Positions 1 through 11,137 are shown, counted from the first letter of the stretch. The stretch is DNA of 64,000 nt from Leifsonia sp. Root112D2 (GCF_001424905.1 NZ_LMCU01000001.1:2101480-2165479); one strand, 5' to 3'. The notes: generated from the letters alone by a model not told the origin. Made by a program: numbers and translations.

Positions 1-552
1 CACATCCAGCCAGCCCGCTGCCTGCACCGCATCCGTGTGGAAGGGCACGCCGGCCGCGCGTGCGACGGCCGCGAGCTCGACGATCGGCTGCACCGTGCCG
101 ACCTCGTTGTTGGCGTATATCACGGTGGCGAGGGTCGTGTCTTCGCGCAGCACGGATGCCAGCTCGTGCGGCTCCACCAACCCCGTGCGATCGACGCCGA
201 GAAACGTGACCTCGAAGTCGTGCTCGCGCCGCAGGTAGTCGACCGATTCGAGAACGGCCTCGTGCTCGATCGGGGTCGTCACGATGTGGCGACCGCGCGG
301 GTTCGCCAGCGCCATACCCTTGATGGCAAGGTTGTCGGCCTCGGTTCCGCCCGAGGTGAAGACCACCTCGCCGGGGCGGCATCCGAGCCAGGATGCGACG
401 GTCGCGCGCGCATCGGCCAGCGCGCGCGCCGCCGATTCACCGACCGTGTGGTGGCTGGACGGGTTGCCGAAGTCGCCCGTCAGATACGGCCACATCGCCT
501 CGAGCACCTCTCGGCGCACGGCCGTAGTTGCGGCCGAATCGAGGTAGATCAT
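1..552 (-). CDS. Cysteine desulfurase, NifS/IscS family (3' part missing at window edge)
   Basis: PLP-dependent class V aminotransferase fold. It removes sulfur from cysteine for iron-sulfur cluster assembly, and as the last gene of the nad operon it probably supplies the cluster of NadA. The 184 visible residues begin MIYLDSAATTAVRREV and show the family marks GNPSSHH, TSGGTEADNLA, PIEHEAVLES, ANNEVGT and HTDAVQAAG. The SHK motif carrying the PLP lysine lies beyond base 1. The ATG overlaps the nadC stop as ATGA, so translation is probably coupled. A desulfurase next to nadA/nadB/nadC is a recurring arrangement. The exact subfamily cannot be fixed without the C-terminus. Confidence 0.93.
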   Translation of the reverse strand, partial: MIYLDSAATTAVRREVLEAMWPYLTGDFGNPSSHHTVGESAARALADARATVASWLGCRPGEVVFTSGGTEADNLAIKGMALANPRGRHIVTTPIEHEAVLESVDYLRREHDFEVTFLGVDRTGLVEPHELASVLREDTTLATVIYANNEVGTVQPIVELAAVARAAGVPFHTDAVQAAGWLDV

Positions 553-1412
553 CGCGCTGCGGTCACATCCACGTCGAGGCCGAGGTCGAGCGAGCGCACG
601 CTGTGCGTGAGCGCGCCCACCGAAATCACGTCGACGCCCGTTGCGGCTATCGCGGCGACCGTGTTGAGGTTGACGTTGCCGCTCGCCTCCACAATCGCGC
701 GCCCGGCGATGAGGGCGACGCCCTCGCGCAGCTCGTCGAGGCTGAAGTTGTCCAGCATGATCGTGTCGACGCCGGCGGCGAGCACGGGCTCGATCTGGTC
801 GATGCGGTCGACCTCCACCTCGAGGTGCGTCGTGTGCGAGAGCTGCGCGCGCACCGCACGCAGCGCATCCGTCACGCTGAGCCCTCCGTGCGCGGTGAGC
901 ACCGCGAGGTGGTTGTCCTTGGCCATCACGGCATCCGAGAGCGAGTAGCGGTGATTGTGGCCGCCGCCGCTGGCGACGGCGTGCCGCTCGAAGGCGCGCA
1001 GCCCCGGGGTGGTCTTGCGGGTGTCGACGATGCGCGCCTTCGTGCCCGCGGCAAGCGCCACATACTGCGCCGTGAGTGTGGCGATGCCGCTCATGCGCTG
1101 CACCAGGTTGAGGGCAACGCGCTCGGCCTGCAGCACGCTGCGGGCCGGTCCGGTGACGGATGCGAGCACCGCACCCTTCTCGAACGCCTCACCGTCGGCG
1201 ATGTGCAGGGCCGTTTCGGTCGTCGCATCCGCCGCCGTCATGGTGGCCGCGAACACGCCACCGCCGCTGAAGACGCCGGGCTCGCGTGCCACGAGATTCG
1301 CGGTCGCGCGCGCCTCGGCGGGAATGAGCAGCTGTGAGGTGATGTCGCCCCACGGCGCGTCCTCGGTGAGGGCGGCGCGCACGACGGTGTCGATGATCTG
1401 GGGGGTCAGCAT
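549..1412 (-). CDS. nadC: Nicotinate-nucleotide pyrophosphorylase (carboxylating), quinolinate phosphoribosyltransferase
   Basis: Converts quinolinate and PRPP to nicotinate mononucleotide, the third de novo NAD step, in the cytoplasm. 287 aa, the usual length. Recognised by DITSQLLIP near the N-terminus, the TRKTTPGLRAFERHAV stretch that binds quinolinate/PRPP, HNHRYSLSDAVMAKDNHL, and a C-terminal barrel with EVEVD, IMLDNFS, VEASGNVN and DVISVGALTHS. The ATG at 1412 (MLTPQIIDTVVRAAL) is chosen because the family starts here; the frame stays open upstream only as an antisense artefact. It overlaps the end of nadB by 7 bases and the desulfurase start by 4, so the cistrons are tightly coupled. 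Confidence 0.96.
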   Translation of the reverse strand: MLTPQIIDTVVRAALTEDAPWGDITSQLLIPAEARATANLVAREPGVFSGGGVFAATMTAADATTETALHIADGEAFEKGAVLASVTGPARSVLQAERVALNLVQRMSGIATLTAQYVALAAGTKARIVDTRKTTPGLRAFERHAVASGGGHNHRYSLSDAVMAKDNHLAVLTAHGGLSVTDALRAVRAQLSHTTHLEVEVDRIDQIEPVLAAGVDTIMLDNFSLDELREGVALIAGRAIVEASGNVNLNTVAAIAATGVDVISVGALTHSVRSLDLGLDVDVTAAR

Positions 1413-3004
1413 GGCACGGGCACCTCTCTGGCCCACGCAAGATGGCGGGCGAAGTCGTCGGATGTGGCCGGGTAGTCGGAGCGGAAGTGCGCGCCACGCG
1501 ATTCGCGACGTTCGAGCGCGGCGCTCACGAGCAGCCGGGCCAGGTCGAGCAGGTTGGCGTCTTCGCGCTGGGCGATGCTCACGCCTGAAGCGGTGGCGGA
1601 TGCCGCGTCCGCGGCGCTCCACCCGGCCAGCGTCTGCGCTGCCTCCTCCAGACCACCGCCCGAGCGGTGCACGCCCGCGAACCGCCACATCAGCTGCTGC
1701 AAGCTGGCTCGATCCACGACTTCGGCATTTCCGCTGGTCGAGTAACGAGCGCCAGCGAGTGTATCGAGACCTGGTGACGAGGTCTCGATACGCCGCAAGC
1801 GGCTACTCGACCACCGGGGATCATTCGCCAGTTGCGTTGCCGCCCGATGCGCGAAGACCACCGACTCGAGCAGCGAGTTCGACGCCAGCCGGTTCGCCCC
1901 GTGCGCTCCCGTGCAGGCGACTTCACCCACCGCATACAGCCCGGCAAGAGAGGTACGCCCCCACGTGTCGGTGGCAACCCCGCCCATCCAGTAATGCGCG
2001 GCGGGCGTGACAGGAATCCCCTCGCGCGCCCAGTCGAGCCCTGCCGCACGACCGGCGGCGTCAATCGTGGGAAAGCGCGAGGTGAGAAAATCGGCGCCGA
2101 GCCGCGTGGCATCCAGCAGCACAGGGGTGCCGCCCTGAGCCGCCATCTCCACGGCGATGCCACGGGCGACCACGTCGCGCGGGGCGAGTTCAGCGTCGGG
2201 GTGCACGTCGAGCATGAAGCGCTCGCCGACTGCGTTGCGCAGCACGGCACCCTCACCGCGCACCGCCTCGGAGACGAGAAAGTTGCCGGGGATCGCCAGC
2301 GCCGTCGGGTGGAATTGGTAGAACTCGAGGTCGGCCATGCGCGCCCCCGCGCGCCAGGCGGCGGCCGCGCCGTCACCGGTCGTCACCGCCGGGTTCGTCG
2401 TGTGTGCATAAAGCTGCCCGGCCCCGCCCGACGCGAGAATCACGGCATCCGCGTACAACGCCTCGCTCTCGCCCTCGCGCAGAACCTCGATCCCGACCAC
2501 ACGCCCGTCGTCCACGATCAGCTCACTCACGAAGGCGTGTTCCAGAATGCGGGCGGCGGATGCGCGCACCGCGCGCACGAGCGCCGTCTCGATGGCGGCT
2601 CCCGTCGCATCCCCTCCCGCGTGCAGCACGCGTGCGTGCGAGTGCGCCGCCTCGAGGCCTCGGGCGAGTGCCCCGCCGGAGCGGTCGAACTCTACGCCGA
2701 AGCGGATCAGGTCGCGGATGCGTTCCGGGCCCTCCGAACACAGCGCCTCGACGGCCTCGAGCACGTTCAGCCCGGCGCCGGCGCGCAGCGTGTCGGCCAC
2801 GTGCTCGGCCACGCTGTCGTCGTCGAAGATGGCGGCCGCGATGCCACCCTGCGCGTAGAGCGTGTTGCTCTCGCTCAGCCGCGCCTTTGTCACGAGCGTG
2901 ACCTCGTGCGTGGCGCTCGCCGTGAGCGCCGCAACGAGGCCGGCGATGCCGCTGCCGACAACGATGACGCTCGGCCGGGTGCCTGCCATGCCCAGACCAC
3001 TCAT
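1406..3004 (-). CDS. nadB: L-aspartate oxidase
   Basis: FAD enzyme that oxidises aspartate to iminoaspartate for NadA. 532 aa. The N-terminal dinucleotide fold is VVGSGIAGLVAAL (residues about 13-25), followed by SESNTLYAQGGIAAA. The substrate/FAD region YWMGGVATDTWGRTSLAGLYAVGEVAC and the GAHGANRLASNSLLE signature are intact. The ATG at 3004 lies two bases after the nadA stop; a second in-frame ATG follows five codons later (MAGTRPSV). Unusual: a 77-bp nested palindromic repeat sits inside the frame (1736-1812) and encodes a basic, Ser/Arg-rich stretch between the catalytic core and the C-terminal helical domain. The reading frame and all catalytic motifs survive, so I infer a functional enzyme with a repeat-derived loop. 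Confidence 0.95.
   Translation of the reverse strand: MSGLGMAGTRPSVIVVGSGIAGLVAALTASATHEVTLVTKARLSESNTLYAQGGIAAAIFDDDSVAEHVADTLRAGAGLNVLEAVEALCSEGPERIRDLIRFGVEFDRSGGALARGLEAAHSHARVLHAGGDATGAAIETALVRAVRASAARILEHAFVSELIVDDGRVVGIEVLREGESEALYADAVILASGGAGQLYAHTTNPAVTTGDGAAAAWRAGARMADLEFYQFHPTALAIPGNFLVSEAVRGEGAVLRNAVGERFMLDVHPDAELAPRDVVARGIAVEMAAQGGTPVLLDATRLGADFLTSRFPTIDAAGRAAGLDWAREGIPVTPAAHYWMGGVATDTWGRTSLAGLYAVGEVACTGAHGANRLASNSLLESVVFAHRAATQLANDPRWSSSRLRRIETSSPGLDTLAGARYSTSGNAEVVDRASLQQLMWRFAGVHRSGGGLEEAAQTLAGWSAADAASATASGVSIAQREDANLLDLARLLVSAALERRESRGAHFRSDYPATSDDFARHLAWAREVPVPC
1736..1812. repeat. Nested palindromic repeat inserted in frame within nadB
   Basis: Two inverted pairs are nested. 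The outer arms GGTCGAGTA (1736-1744) and TACTCGACC (1804-1812) are exact complements, as are the inner arms GTATCGAGACC (1761-1771) and GGTCTCGATAC (1781-1791). The architecture matches the intergenic repeats at 22303-22390 and 45415-45469, with GGTYGAG at the edge and a TCGARACC unit inside. It encodes residues such as SSRLRRIETSS within NadB without a stop or frameshift. Confidence 0.85.
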
Positions 3005-3006
3005 GC

Positions 3007-4320
3007 TCAGGCCGCCGAGATCGAGGCGAGGGTGCTGCCGGGCTTGGCCGCCAGCATCCGCTCGAGGGCTACCCGCGCAGGCTCGGCCACGTCGGCCGGC
3101 ACGGTGATGCGGTTGAGCACCTCGCCGCGCACGAGCCCCTCGAGCACCCAGGCGAGGTACCCGGGGTGAATGCGGTACATCGTGGAGCACGGGCATACCA
3201 CCGGGTCGAGGCAGAAGATCGTGTGTTCGGGGTACTCGGCGGCCAGGCGCTGCACCATGTTGATCTCGGTGCCGATGGCGAAGGTCGAGCCGGCTGGCGC
3301 CGCGGCGACCGCCTTCTGAATGTAGTCGGTCGAGCCCGACTCGTCGGCGGCATCCACCGTCTCCATCGGGCACTCGGGGTGCACTATCACGCGCACGCCG
3401 GGAAAGTCGATGCGAGCCTGTTCGATCTGCGCGGGCGTGAAGCGCTTGTGCACCGAGCAGAAACCCTGCCAGAGGATCACCTGCGCATCCTGCAACACGG
3501 ATGCGTCGTTGCCGCCGAGCGGCCGGCTTCCGTTCCAGAGCGGCATCGCCTCAAGCGGCACGCCCATGGCCTTCGCCGTGTTGCGACCCAGGTGCTGGTC
3601 GGGAAAGAACAGCACGCGCTGCCCGCGCTGGAACGCCCACTCGAGCACCGTGGCGGCGTTCGAGGAGGTGCACACGATGCCGCCGTGCTCGCCGCAGAAA
3701 CCCTTGAGCGCGGCGGAGGAATTCATGTAGGTGACGGGGATGACGGGAACGCGGCCGTCGGCATCCGGCTCGGTGCCGTAGAGTTCCTCGAGCTGCTCCC
3801 AGCACTCGGTCACCGAGTCGATGTCGGCCATGTCGGCCATGGAGCAGCCGGCGGCGAGGTTGGGCAGAATCACCGCCTGCTCGGGCCTGGAGAGCAGATC
3901 GGCGGTCTCGGCCATGAAGTGCACCCCGCAGAAGACGATGGCCTCCACCTCGCTCTTAGCCTGGGCCGCGTTGGCGAGCTGAAAGGAGTCGCCCACGTAG
4001 TCGGCGTACTGCACGACCTCGTCACGCTGGTAGAAGTGGCCGAGCACGACGACGCGATCGCCGAGAGTCTGCTTTGCCTCATGGATGCGACGCGCCAACT
4101 CATCCTTGCTCGCGGTGCGGTACTCCTCCGGCAACTCGCCCTGACGCGGGGAGCCGATGGGCAGCGTGTCGCCCATCGAGGCGCCGGGGCCGTATCCGGG
4201 CTCTTTCGCGTCGAACTCCCACGGTGCCTCCACGAGCTCGGGGGTGCAGATCTCGCCGTCGGTCTCGCCATCGGCGATGAGCTCGATTCTCGTGTCGACG
4301 GATGCGATGGTGGCGCTCAT
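3007..4320 (-). CDS. nadA: Quinolinate synthase A
   Basis: Condenses iminoaspartate with dihydroxyacetone phosphate to quinolinate using a [4Fe-4S] cluster. 437 aa, the long actinobacterial form. Visible signatures are VVLGHFYQRDEVVQYADYVGDS, the three presumed cluster cysteines in VFCGVHFMAETA, GGIVCTSSNA and VVCPCSTMYRI, plus FFPDQHLGRNTAKAMG and VIVHPECPMETVD. The ATG (MSATIASVDTR) overlaps the nrtR stop as ATGA. It is second in the operon nrtR-nadA-nadB-nadC-desulfurase and is expected to be repressed by NrtR through the palindromes at 5089-5143. Confidence 0.97.
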   Translation of the reverse strand: MSATIASVDTRIELIADGETDGEICTPELVEAPWEFDAKEPGYGPGASMGDTLPIGSPRQGELPEEYRTASKDELARRIHEAKQTLGDRVVVLGHFYQRDEVVQYADYVGDSFQLANAAQAKSEVEAIVFCGVHFMAETADLLSRPEQAVILPNLAAGCSMADMADIDSVTECWEQLEELYGTEPDADGRVPVIPVTYMNSSAALKGFCGEHGGIVCTSSNAATVLEWAFQRGQRVLFFPDQHLGRNTAKAMGVPLEAMPLWNGSRPLGGNDASVLQDAQVILWQGFCSVHKRFTPAQIEQARIDFPGVRVIVHPECPMETVDAADESGSTDYIQKAVAAAPAGSTFAIGTEINMVQRLAAEYPEHTIFCLDPVVCPCSTMYRIHPGYLAWVLEGLVRGEVLNRITVPADVAEPARVALERMLAAKPGSTLASISAA

Positions 4321-5069
4321 GGTTCTCTTCTTTTCTCGGTGAGGGCCGACGCGAGCGGGCCCTGATCGGCCAGGTCGATGGCGGTGTTGTATCGGTAGAG
4401 ACGCGGGGGGCGGTGCTTCGTGCCGGTGAGGTGCGTTCCGGTGGCGACCACGGCATCCGATGCCTCGATGCTGCGGCGAAAGTTGGCCGGGTCAAGCGCC
4501 CTGCCGAGCACGGCCTCGTGCACCTCGCGTAGCTGGGCGAGGGTGAAGGTCTCGCCGAGAAAGGCGTGCGCGATGCGGCTGTATTCCATCTTGGTGCGCA
4601 GCCGCCAGAGGGCGTATTCGACGATGAGGTTGTGGTCGAAGGCGAGCTGCGGCAGGGAATCGGCAGCGAGCCAGCGCACATTCTGCCCCTCGCTCACCTG
4701 GGCCGCCTCGTCGGAGCGCACGAGCGCCCAGTAGACGATGGAGACGACGCGCTTGTCGGGGGAGCGGTCGAGCTCGCCGAAGGCGTAGAGCTGCTCGAGG
4801 TAGCGCGGGGCCAGGCGGGTGGTCTCGCCGAGTGTGCGGGCTGCGGCGCCGGCGAGATCCTCGTTGGCCGCGAGCGGTCCGCCGGGCAGTGCCCACCGGC
4901 CGTCATATGGTTCGCGGATGCGACGCACGAGCGGCAGCCACACGGTCGGCAGCCCGGATGCCTCATCCCGTCTCAGCGCGAAGATCACCGTCGAGACCGC
5001 GAGCGAGACGCCCTGCTCCGTGCGCGCAGTCGGCCCCGTGGCCGGCTTGCGGGCATCCACGGTGTTCAT
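4317..5069 (-). CDS. nrtR: NrtR-type Nudix-related transcriptional regulator of NAD synthesis
   Basis: Regulator with an N-terminal Nudix domain that senses NAD-related metabolites (ADP-ribose in characterised members) and a C-terminal winged helix. 250 aa from the ATG at 5069. That start is preferred over an in-frame GTG at 5075 because GAGAGGG lies five bases upstream of the ATG but abuts the GTG. The Nudix box is degenerate: after GGPLAANEDL the REXXEE core reads RTLGET, so hydrolysis is unlikely, as is usual in NrtR. The C-terminus (FTLAQLREVHEAVLG, FRRSIEASDAVV, RPPRLYRYN) matches the NrtR DNA-binding region. First gene of the nad operon, so autoregulation is likely. Confidence 0.93.
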   Translation of the reverse strand: MNTVDARKPATGPTARTEQGVSLAVSTVIFALRRDEASGLPTVWLPLVRRIREPYDGRWALPGGPLAANEDLAGAAARTLGETTRLAPRYLEQLYAFGELDRSPDKRVVSIVYWALVRSDEAAQVSEGQNVRWLAADSLPQLAFDHNLIVEYALWRLRTKMEYSRIAHAFLGETFTLAQLREVHEAVLGRALDPANFRRSIEASDAVVATGTHLTGTKHRPPRLYRYNTAIDLADQGPLASALTEKRREP

Positions 5070-5088
5070 GCGCACCCTCTCACACAGG

Positions 5089-5109
5089 TTAGGGTCAGGA
5101 TGACCCTAA
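5089..5109 (-). promoter_or_regulatory. Primary NrtR operator candidate (perfect palindrome)
   Basis: The arms TTAGGGTCA and TGACCCTAA are exact complements separated by three bases, 20 bp ahead of the nrtR ATG. Length, GTCA/TGAC core and position fit the NrtR operators described for other bacteria. A repressor here would block transcription of the whole nad operon. Confidence 0.85.
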
Positions 5110-5122
5110 GACAACCTCCATC

Positions 5123-5143
5123 TTAGTGTCGTTCTGACCTGAA
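5123..5143 (-). promoter_or_regulatory. Second, degenerate NrtR operator candidate
   Basis: The arms TTAGTGTCG and TGACCTGAA have the same 9-3-9 layout as the primary site, each differing from it at two positions. The centre lies 34 bp from the first, about three helical turns. On the minus strand a TAAGAT hexamer (5119-5124) overlaps its edge and could be the operon -10. It could be a low-affinity second site or chance decay. Confidence 0.55.
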
Positions 5144-5395
5144 CCTCCAATTGGCATCACACGGCACGTCGCGGAGGTGCGCGAGATTCACCAATATGCG
5201 GATGTACCGGCCGACATGCCGCCTCGGCAGCCCGCACACCCGGCGTGTCCGCCTGGCATCCGCAGCTTCGCGAAACAGACGCCGCGGCGGACGAGAGGAT
5301 CGGCGCGAAGAACCCGAGCCGTACCGGATGCCGCGCGCTAGACTGACAGCGCGCCTCGGCGCAGCTGGGCACAACTGAACATCGGGCCTCACGAT
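5144..5395. other. Intergenic region upstream of the gcv leader
   Basis: No credible gene; the frames open here have no family features. The only signal I can support is TAGACT at 5339-5344, a good actinobacterial -10 on the plus strand that would start the riboswitch leader near 5351. No matching -35 is evident. Confidence 0.5.
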
Positions 5396-5601
5396 CGATG
5401 CGGGAGAGCCGAAAGCGCGTGAAGCGTGGACGGCACCGAAGGAGCAATCCTCCCCGACAATCTCTCAGGTATGCGTACCGCATCGAACGGGCCACTCTGG
5501 AAAGTGGATCTGCGCAACAGGTGTATTCAACGCGAGATCCCGCCGATGGTGAAAGGTGTCGCACGCGGCGCCGAAGCTCTCAGGCCACATGACAGAGGGG
5601 G
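5396..5601 (+). promoter_or_regulatory. Tandem glycine riboswitch controlling gcvTHP
   Basis: Aptamer 1 is closed by a perfect 8-bp P1 (CGATGCGG 5396-5403 with CCGCATCG 5478-5485). It contains GGGAGAG, the conserved ACCGAAGGAGCAA at 5435-5447 and TCTCTCAGG. Aptamer 2 follows after a short linker: ACTCTGGAAAG, a divergent GCCGATGGTGAAAG in place of the usual internal motif, CCGAAGCTCTCAGG, and the ACAGAGGGGG closing strand ending near 5601. This order is the classic two-aptamer gcvT motif. Glycine binding is expected to switch on the cleavage operon. Boundaries are approximate at the 3' end. Confidence 0.93.
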
Positions 5602-5641
5602 AGTTCTTGAGGGCGTCTGCCGACGCTCGTCATGATCTATT

Positions 5642-5659
5642 CCGGGCACCGTTGCCCGG
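5642..5659 (+). promoter_or_regulatory. Hairpin between riboswitch and gcvT (candidate expression platform)
   Basis: CCGGGCA pairs with TGCCCGG around a four-base loop, 17 bases before the gcvT ATG and ending nine bases before its GGAG ribosome site. It has no U-tract, so control at translation or by Rho is more likely than intrinsic termination. Confidence 0.5.
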
Positions 5660-5676
5660 GGAGACCTGGAGAACTC

Positions 5677-6855
5677 ATGTCCGATCCATCGCCCGCAGCG
5701 CCCCCGTCGCCTGAGCCTCGTTTGTCACCCCTGCATGCTGCCCATGTGGCGGCCGGCGCCTCGTTCACCGACTTCGTCGGATGGCAGATGCCCGTGCGGT
5801 ACAGCGGCGACCTCGCCGAGCATCACGCGGTGCGCACCACGGCGGGCCTTTTCGACCTCTCGCACATGGCCGAAATCCTCGTGATCGGCAAGGATGCCGG
5901 CGTCGCGCTCGACTACGCCCTGGCCGGCTCCATCTCGAGTCTCGAGACGGGTCGCGCCGCATACAGCCTGCTGCTCTCCGCATCCGGTGGCATCATCGAC
6001 GATCTCGTGGTCTACCGCACGGGCGAGGACCGCTTCATGGTGGTCGCGAACGCCGCCAACCGCGAGATAGTCGCCGCCGAGTTGCACACGCGCACGAGTG
6101 CCTTCGATGCCGAATCGTTCGACGAGAGCGACGACATCGCCCTTGTCGCCATCCAGGGGCCCGCTTCGCTGGGCATTCTGCGAGAGCTGCCGAATCTCGC
6201 GATCGAGGGCGGGCATCCGGATGGCGAGGACGTGGCCGGGGTATTGGGGGCGCTGCGCTACTACCGCGCGGTCTCGGCGCTGCTCGAGGGGCACCCATTG
6301 CTGATCGCCCGCACCGGCTACACGGGCGAAGACGGTTTCGAGCTCTACCTGGCGCCCGAGCAGGCTCCCGCCCTGTGGGATGCCCTGCTGGAGCTCGGTG
6401 CCGACCGAGGCCTCGTGCCTGCCGGTCTCGCCAGTCGCGACACGCTGCGGCTCGAGGCGGGCATGCCGCTCTACGGCCACGAGCTCGGCCTTCAGATCAT
6501 GCCGGCTCAGACCGGCCTGGGCAGGGTGGTTGCGCTCGACAAGCCGGTGGATTTCGTGGGCCGCGCCGCAAGCGAAGACGGCCCGGCAGCGGATGCCCCG
6601 GTGCTGGTCGGCCTCGCCGGCGACGGCAGGCGCGCCGCCCGCGCCGGGTACCCCGTCTTCCCGGCCGAGTCGACCGTCCCCATCGGCACCGTCACCTCGG
6701 GCGCGCTCTCGCCGACCCTCGGCCACCCCGTCGCGATGGCCTACGTGGCTCCGGCATACGCGAGGGCGGGCACCCGGCTGGCCGTCGACATCCGCGGCAC
6801 CAAGCTCCCCTTCACCGTCGTCACGCTCCCGTTCTACAGCAGAAAGAAGAACTGA
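5677..6855 (+). CDS. gcvT: Glycine cleavage system T protein (aminomethyltransferase)
   Basis: Transfers the aminomethyl carbon from lipoyl-H protein to tetrahydrofolate, releasing ammonia. 392 aa. Motifs: FVGWQMPVRYSGDLAEHHAVRTTAGLFDLSHMAEI at the N-terminus, YSLLLSASGGIIDDLVVYR, ARTGYTGEDGFELY, ASRDTLRLEAGMPLYGHEL, and the C-terminal barrel ending YSRKKN. The start ATG at 5677 (MSDPSPAAPPSPEP) has GGAGA six bases upstream. First gene of gcvTHP and directly behind the glycine riboswitch. Confidence 0.97.
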   Translation: MSDPSPAAPPSPEPRLSPLHAAHVAAGASFTDFVGWQMPVRYSGDLAEHHAVRTTAGLFDLSHMAEILVIGKDAGVALDYALAGSISSLETGRAAYSLLLSASGGIIDDLVVYRTGEDRFMVVANAANREIVAAELHTRTSAFDAESFDESDDIALVAIQGPASLGILRELPNLAIEGGHPDGEDVAGVLGALRYYRAVSALLEGHPLLIARTGYTGEDGFELYLAPEQAPALWDALLELGADRGLVPAGLASRDTLRLEAGMPLYGHELGLQIMPAQTGLGRVVALDKPVDFVGRAASEDGPAADAPVLVGLAGDGRRAARAGYPVFPAESTVPIGTVTSGALSPTLGHPVAMAYVAPAYARAGTRLAVDIRGTKLPFTVVTLPFYSRKKN

Positions 6856-6857
6856 TC

Positions 6858-7241
6858 ATGGCCGTTCCCGAGGACCGCAACTACACCGCCGAGCACGAAT
6901 GGGTGCGTTTCGACGGTGACACCGCCACCGTGGGCATCACGGCGTACGCCGCCGACAAGCTGGGCGACGTGGTTTTCGTCGAGCTGCCTGCCGTCGGCAG
7001 CACCGCCGTCGCCGGCAAGGTCGTGGGTGAGATCGAGTCGACCAAGTCGGTCGGCGAGATCTTCGCCCCGCTGAATGGCACCATCGCCGAGATCAACGAC
7101 GCGGTAGTGGATGCGCCCGAGCTGGTCAACGGCGACCCGTTCGAGGCGGGCTGGCTCGTGAAGATCACGGTGCACGGCGGCGGTGCCGACGTGCCTGGGA
7201 TGCTCAGCGCGGAGCAGTACACCGCTCTGGTCGGCGAGTAA
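6858..7241 (+). CDS. gcvH: Glycine cleavage system H protein
   Basis: Lipoylated carrier shuttling intermediates between GcvP, GcvT and the lipoamide dehydrogenase, which is not encoded here. 127 aa, full length, starting MAVPEDRNYTAEHEWV. The lipoyl attachment lysine is K63 in EIESTKSVGEIFAP. It starts two bases after the gcvT stop and its TAA lies five bases before the gcvP GTG, so the three genes form one translation-coupled unit. Confidence 0.98.
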   Translation: MAVPEDRNYTAEHEWVRFDGDTATVGITAYAADKLGDVVFVELPAVGSTAVAGKVVGEIESTKSVGEIFAPLNGTIAEINDAVVDAPELVNGDPFEAGWLVKITVHGGGADVPGMLSAEQYTALVGE

Positions 7242-7246
7242 TCGCC

Positions 7247-10144
<2,898 letters not shown>

Positions 10145-10150
10145 CCCGCG

Positions 10151-10951
10151 CTATTTTGCGCCGAAGAGGGCTGGCCACCAGGCCACGGCGAGTGGGTAGC
10201 CCACGAACGAGAGAACGTCGAGCAGGGTGTGAGTGATCACGAGCGGCATCGTGCGCCCCCACCGCGTGTAGCACCAGCCGAACACCACGCCCATGGCCAT
10301 ATTGCCGAAGAACGGCCCGATGCCCTGGTACAGGTGGTAGCTGCCGCGCACCGCTGCGCTGGCGACGATCATCGTCCACTTCGAGAAGCCGAGCTGGGCG
10401 AGGCGGGTGAACAGGTAGCCCACCATGATGATCTCTTCCTGCAAACCGGCACCGAGCGCCGAGAACACGAGGATCGGGATCGTCCACCAGTGGCTGTCTA
10501 GGGGCGAGGCGACCACCGCGACCGTGATGCCGAGTAGCCGACCGCCGGCATACAGCGCCAGCCCCGGGATGCCGATGACCAGCAGTAGACCGCCGCCAGC
10601 CCGCAGGTCGCGCCCGGGTCTGCTGAAGTCCAGCCCAATGCGTCGGAACGCGCTGTGTCCGGGGCGCCAGAGCAGGTAGATGACGAGCGCCACAGCGAAC
10701 AACTCGAAGAAGATGCCCAGAAACTGGTAGGTGAAATCGAGCCATTCATTGGTGCTTTGCGAGCCGTTGATTGTCGCCGACTGGTCCGACAGCGGAGCCT
10801 TCGCCGTGAGGCGCACGATGATCGAAATGATCGAATACACCGCGGATGCCCCGAGCGAGAGACCGAGAACTATCGCGATCTCCCACCACAACCGCGCCCG
10901 CGCCGCCCTGTCGTCGACAACGCGAGGCACGGCATCCGAACTATCGGTCAT
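10151..10951 (-). CDS. CPBP-family intramembrane metalloprotease-like protein
   Basis: 266 aa integral membrane protein with about seven to eight hydrophobic helices. The ABI/CPBP core is recognisable: EEIIMVGYLFTRL (motif 1), VRGSYHLYQG (motif 2) and ITHTLLDVLSF (motif 4). In motif 1 the usual arginine of EExxxR is valine; the subfamily with RGSYHLYQG is common in actinobacteria. Substrate unknown; characterised relatives cleave membrane proteins or prenylated peptides or confer bacteriocin immunity. The ATG at 10951 (MTDSSDAVPRV) has AGGA nine bases upstream. It converges on gcvP with only six bases between stops. Confidence 0.85.
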   Translation of the reverse strand: MTDSSDAVPRVVDDRAARARLWWEIAIVLGLSLGASAVYSIISIIVRLTAKAPLSDQSATINGSQSTNEWLDFTYQFLGIFFELFAVALVIYLLWRPGHSAFRRIGLDFSRPGRDLRAGGGLLLVIGIPGLALYAGGRLLGITVAVVASPLDSHWWTIPILVFSALGAGLQEEIIMVGYLFTRLAQLGFSKWTMIVASAAVRGSYHLYQGIGPFFGNMAMGVVFGWCYTRWGRTMPLVITHTLLDVLSFVGYPLAVAWWPALFGAK

Positions 10952-11137
10952 GGGGGAATCCTGCCATCTTTCACGCCCCGCTGAGAGGCCGCCGAACAAT
11001 CTCAGGGGCGATGTGTTCTAGGGTCGAAGATGACGATGCGGCAGGCAGCACCCGCAGCACAACCCGGCCGCCGTTCATCGCACCACACTCCCGGCACCCA
11101 CAGCACAGCACCCACAGCACGTTCGACGAGGAGACAC

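Noticed and set aside
1..5109. An NAD-depletion defence system
   Set aside because: The genes are the ordinary de novo NAD operon with its NrtR regulator; no Sir2, TIR or effector domain is present.
5110..5670. Several 60-135 codon frames on both strands in the gcv leader
   Set aside because: The region is explained by the glycine riboswitch and promoter. The frames have Arg/Ser-rich shadow composition and no ribosome sites.
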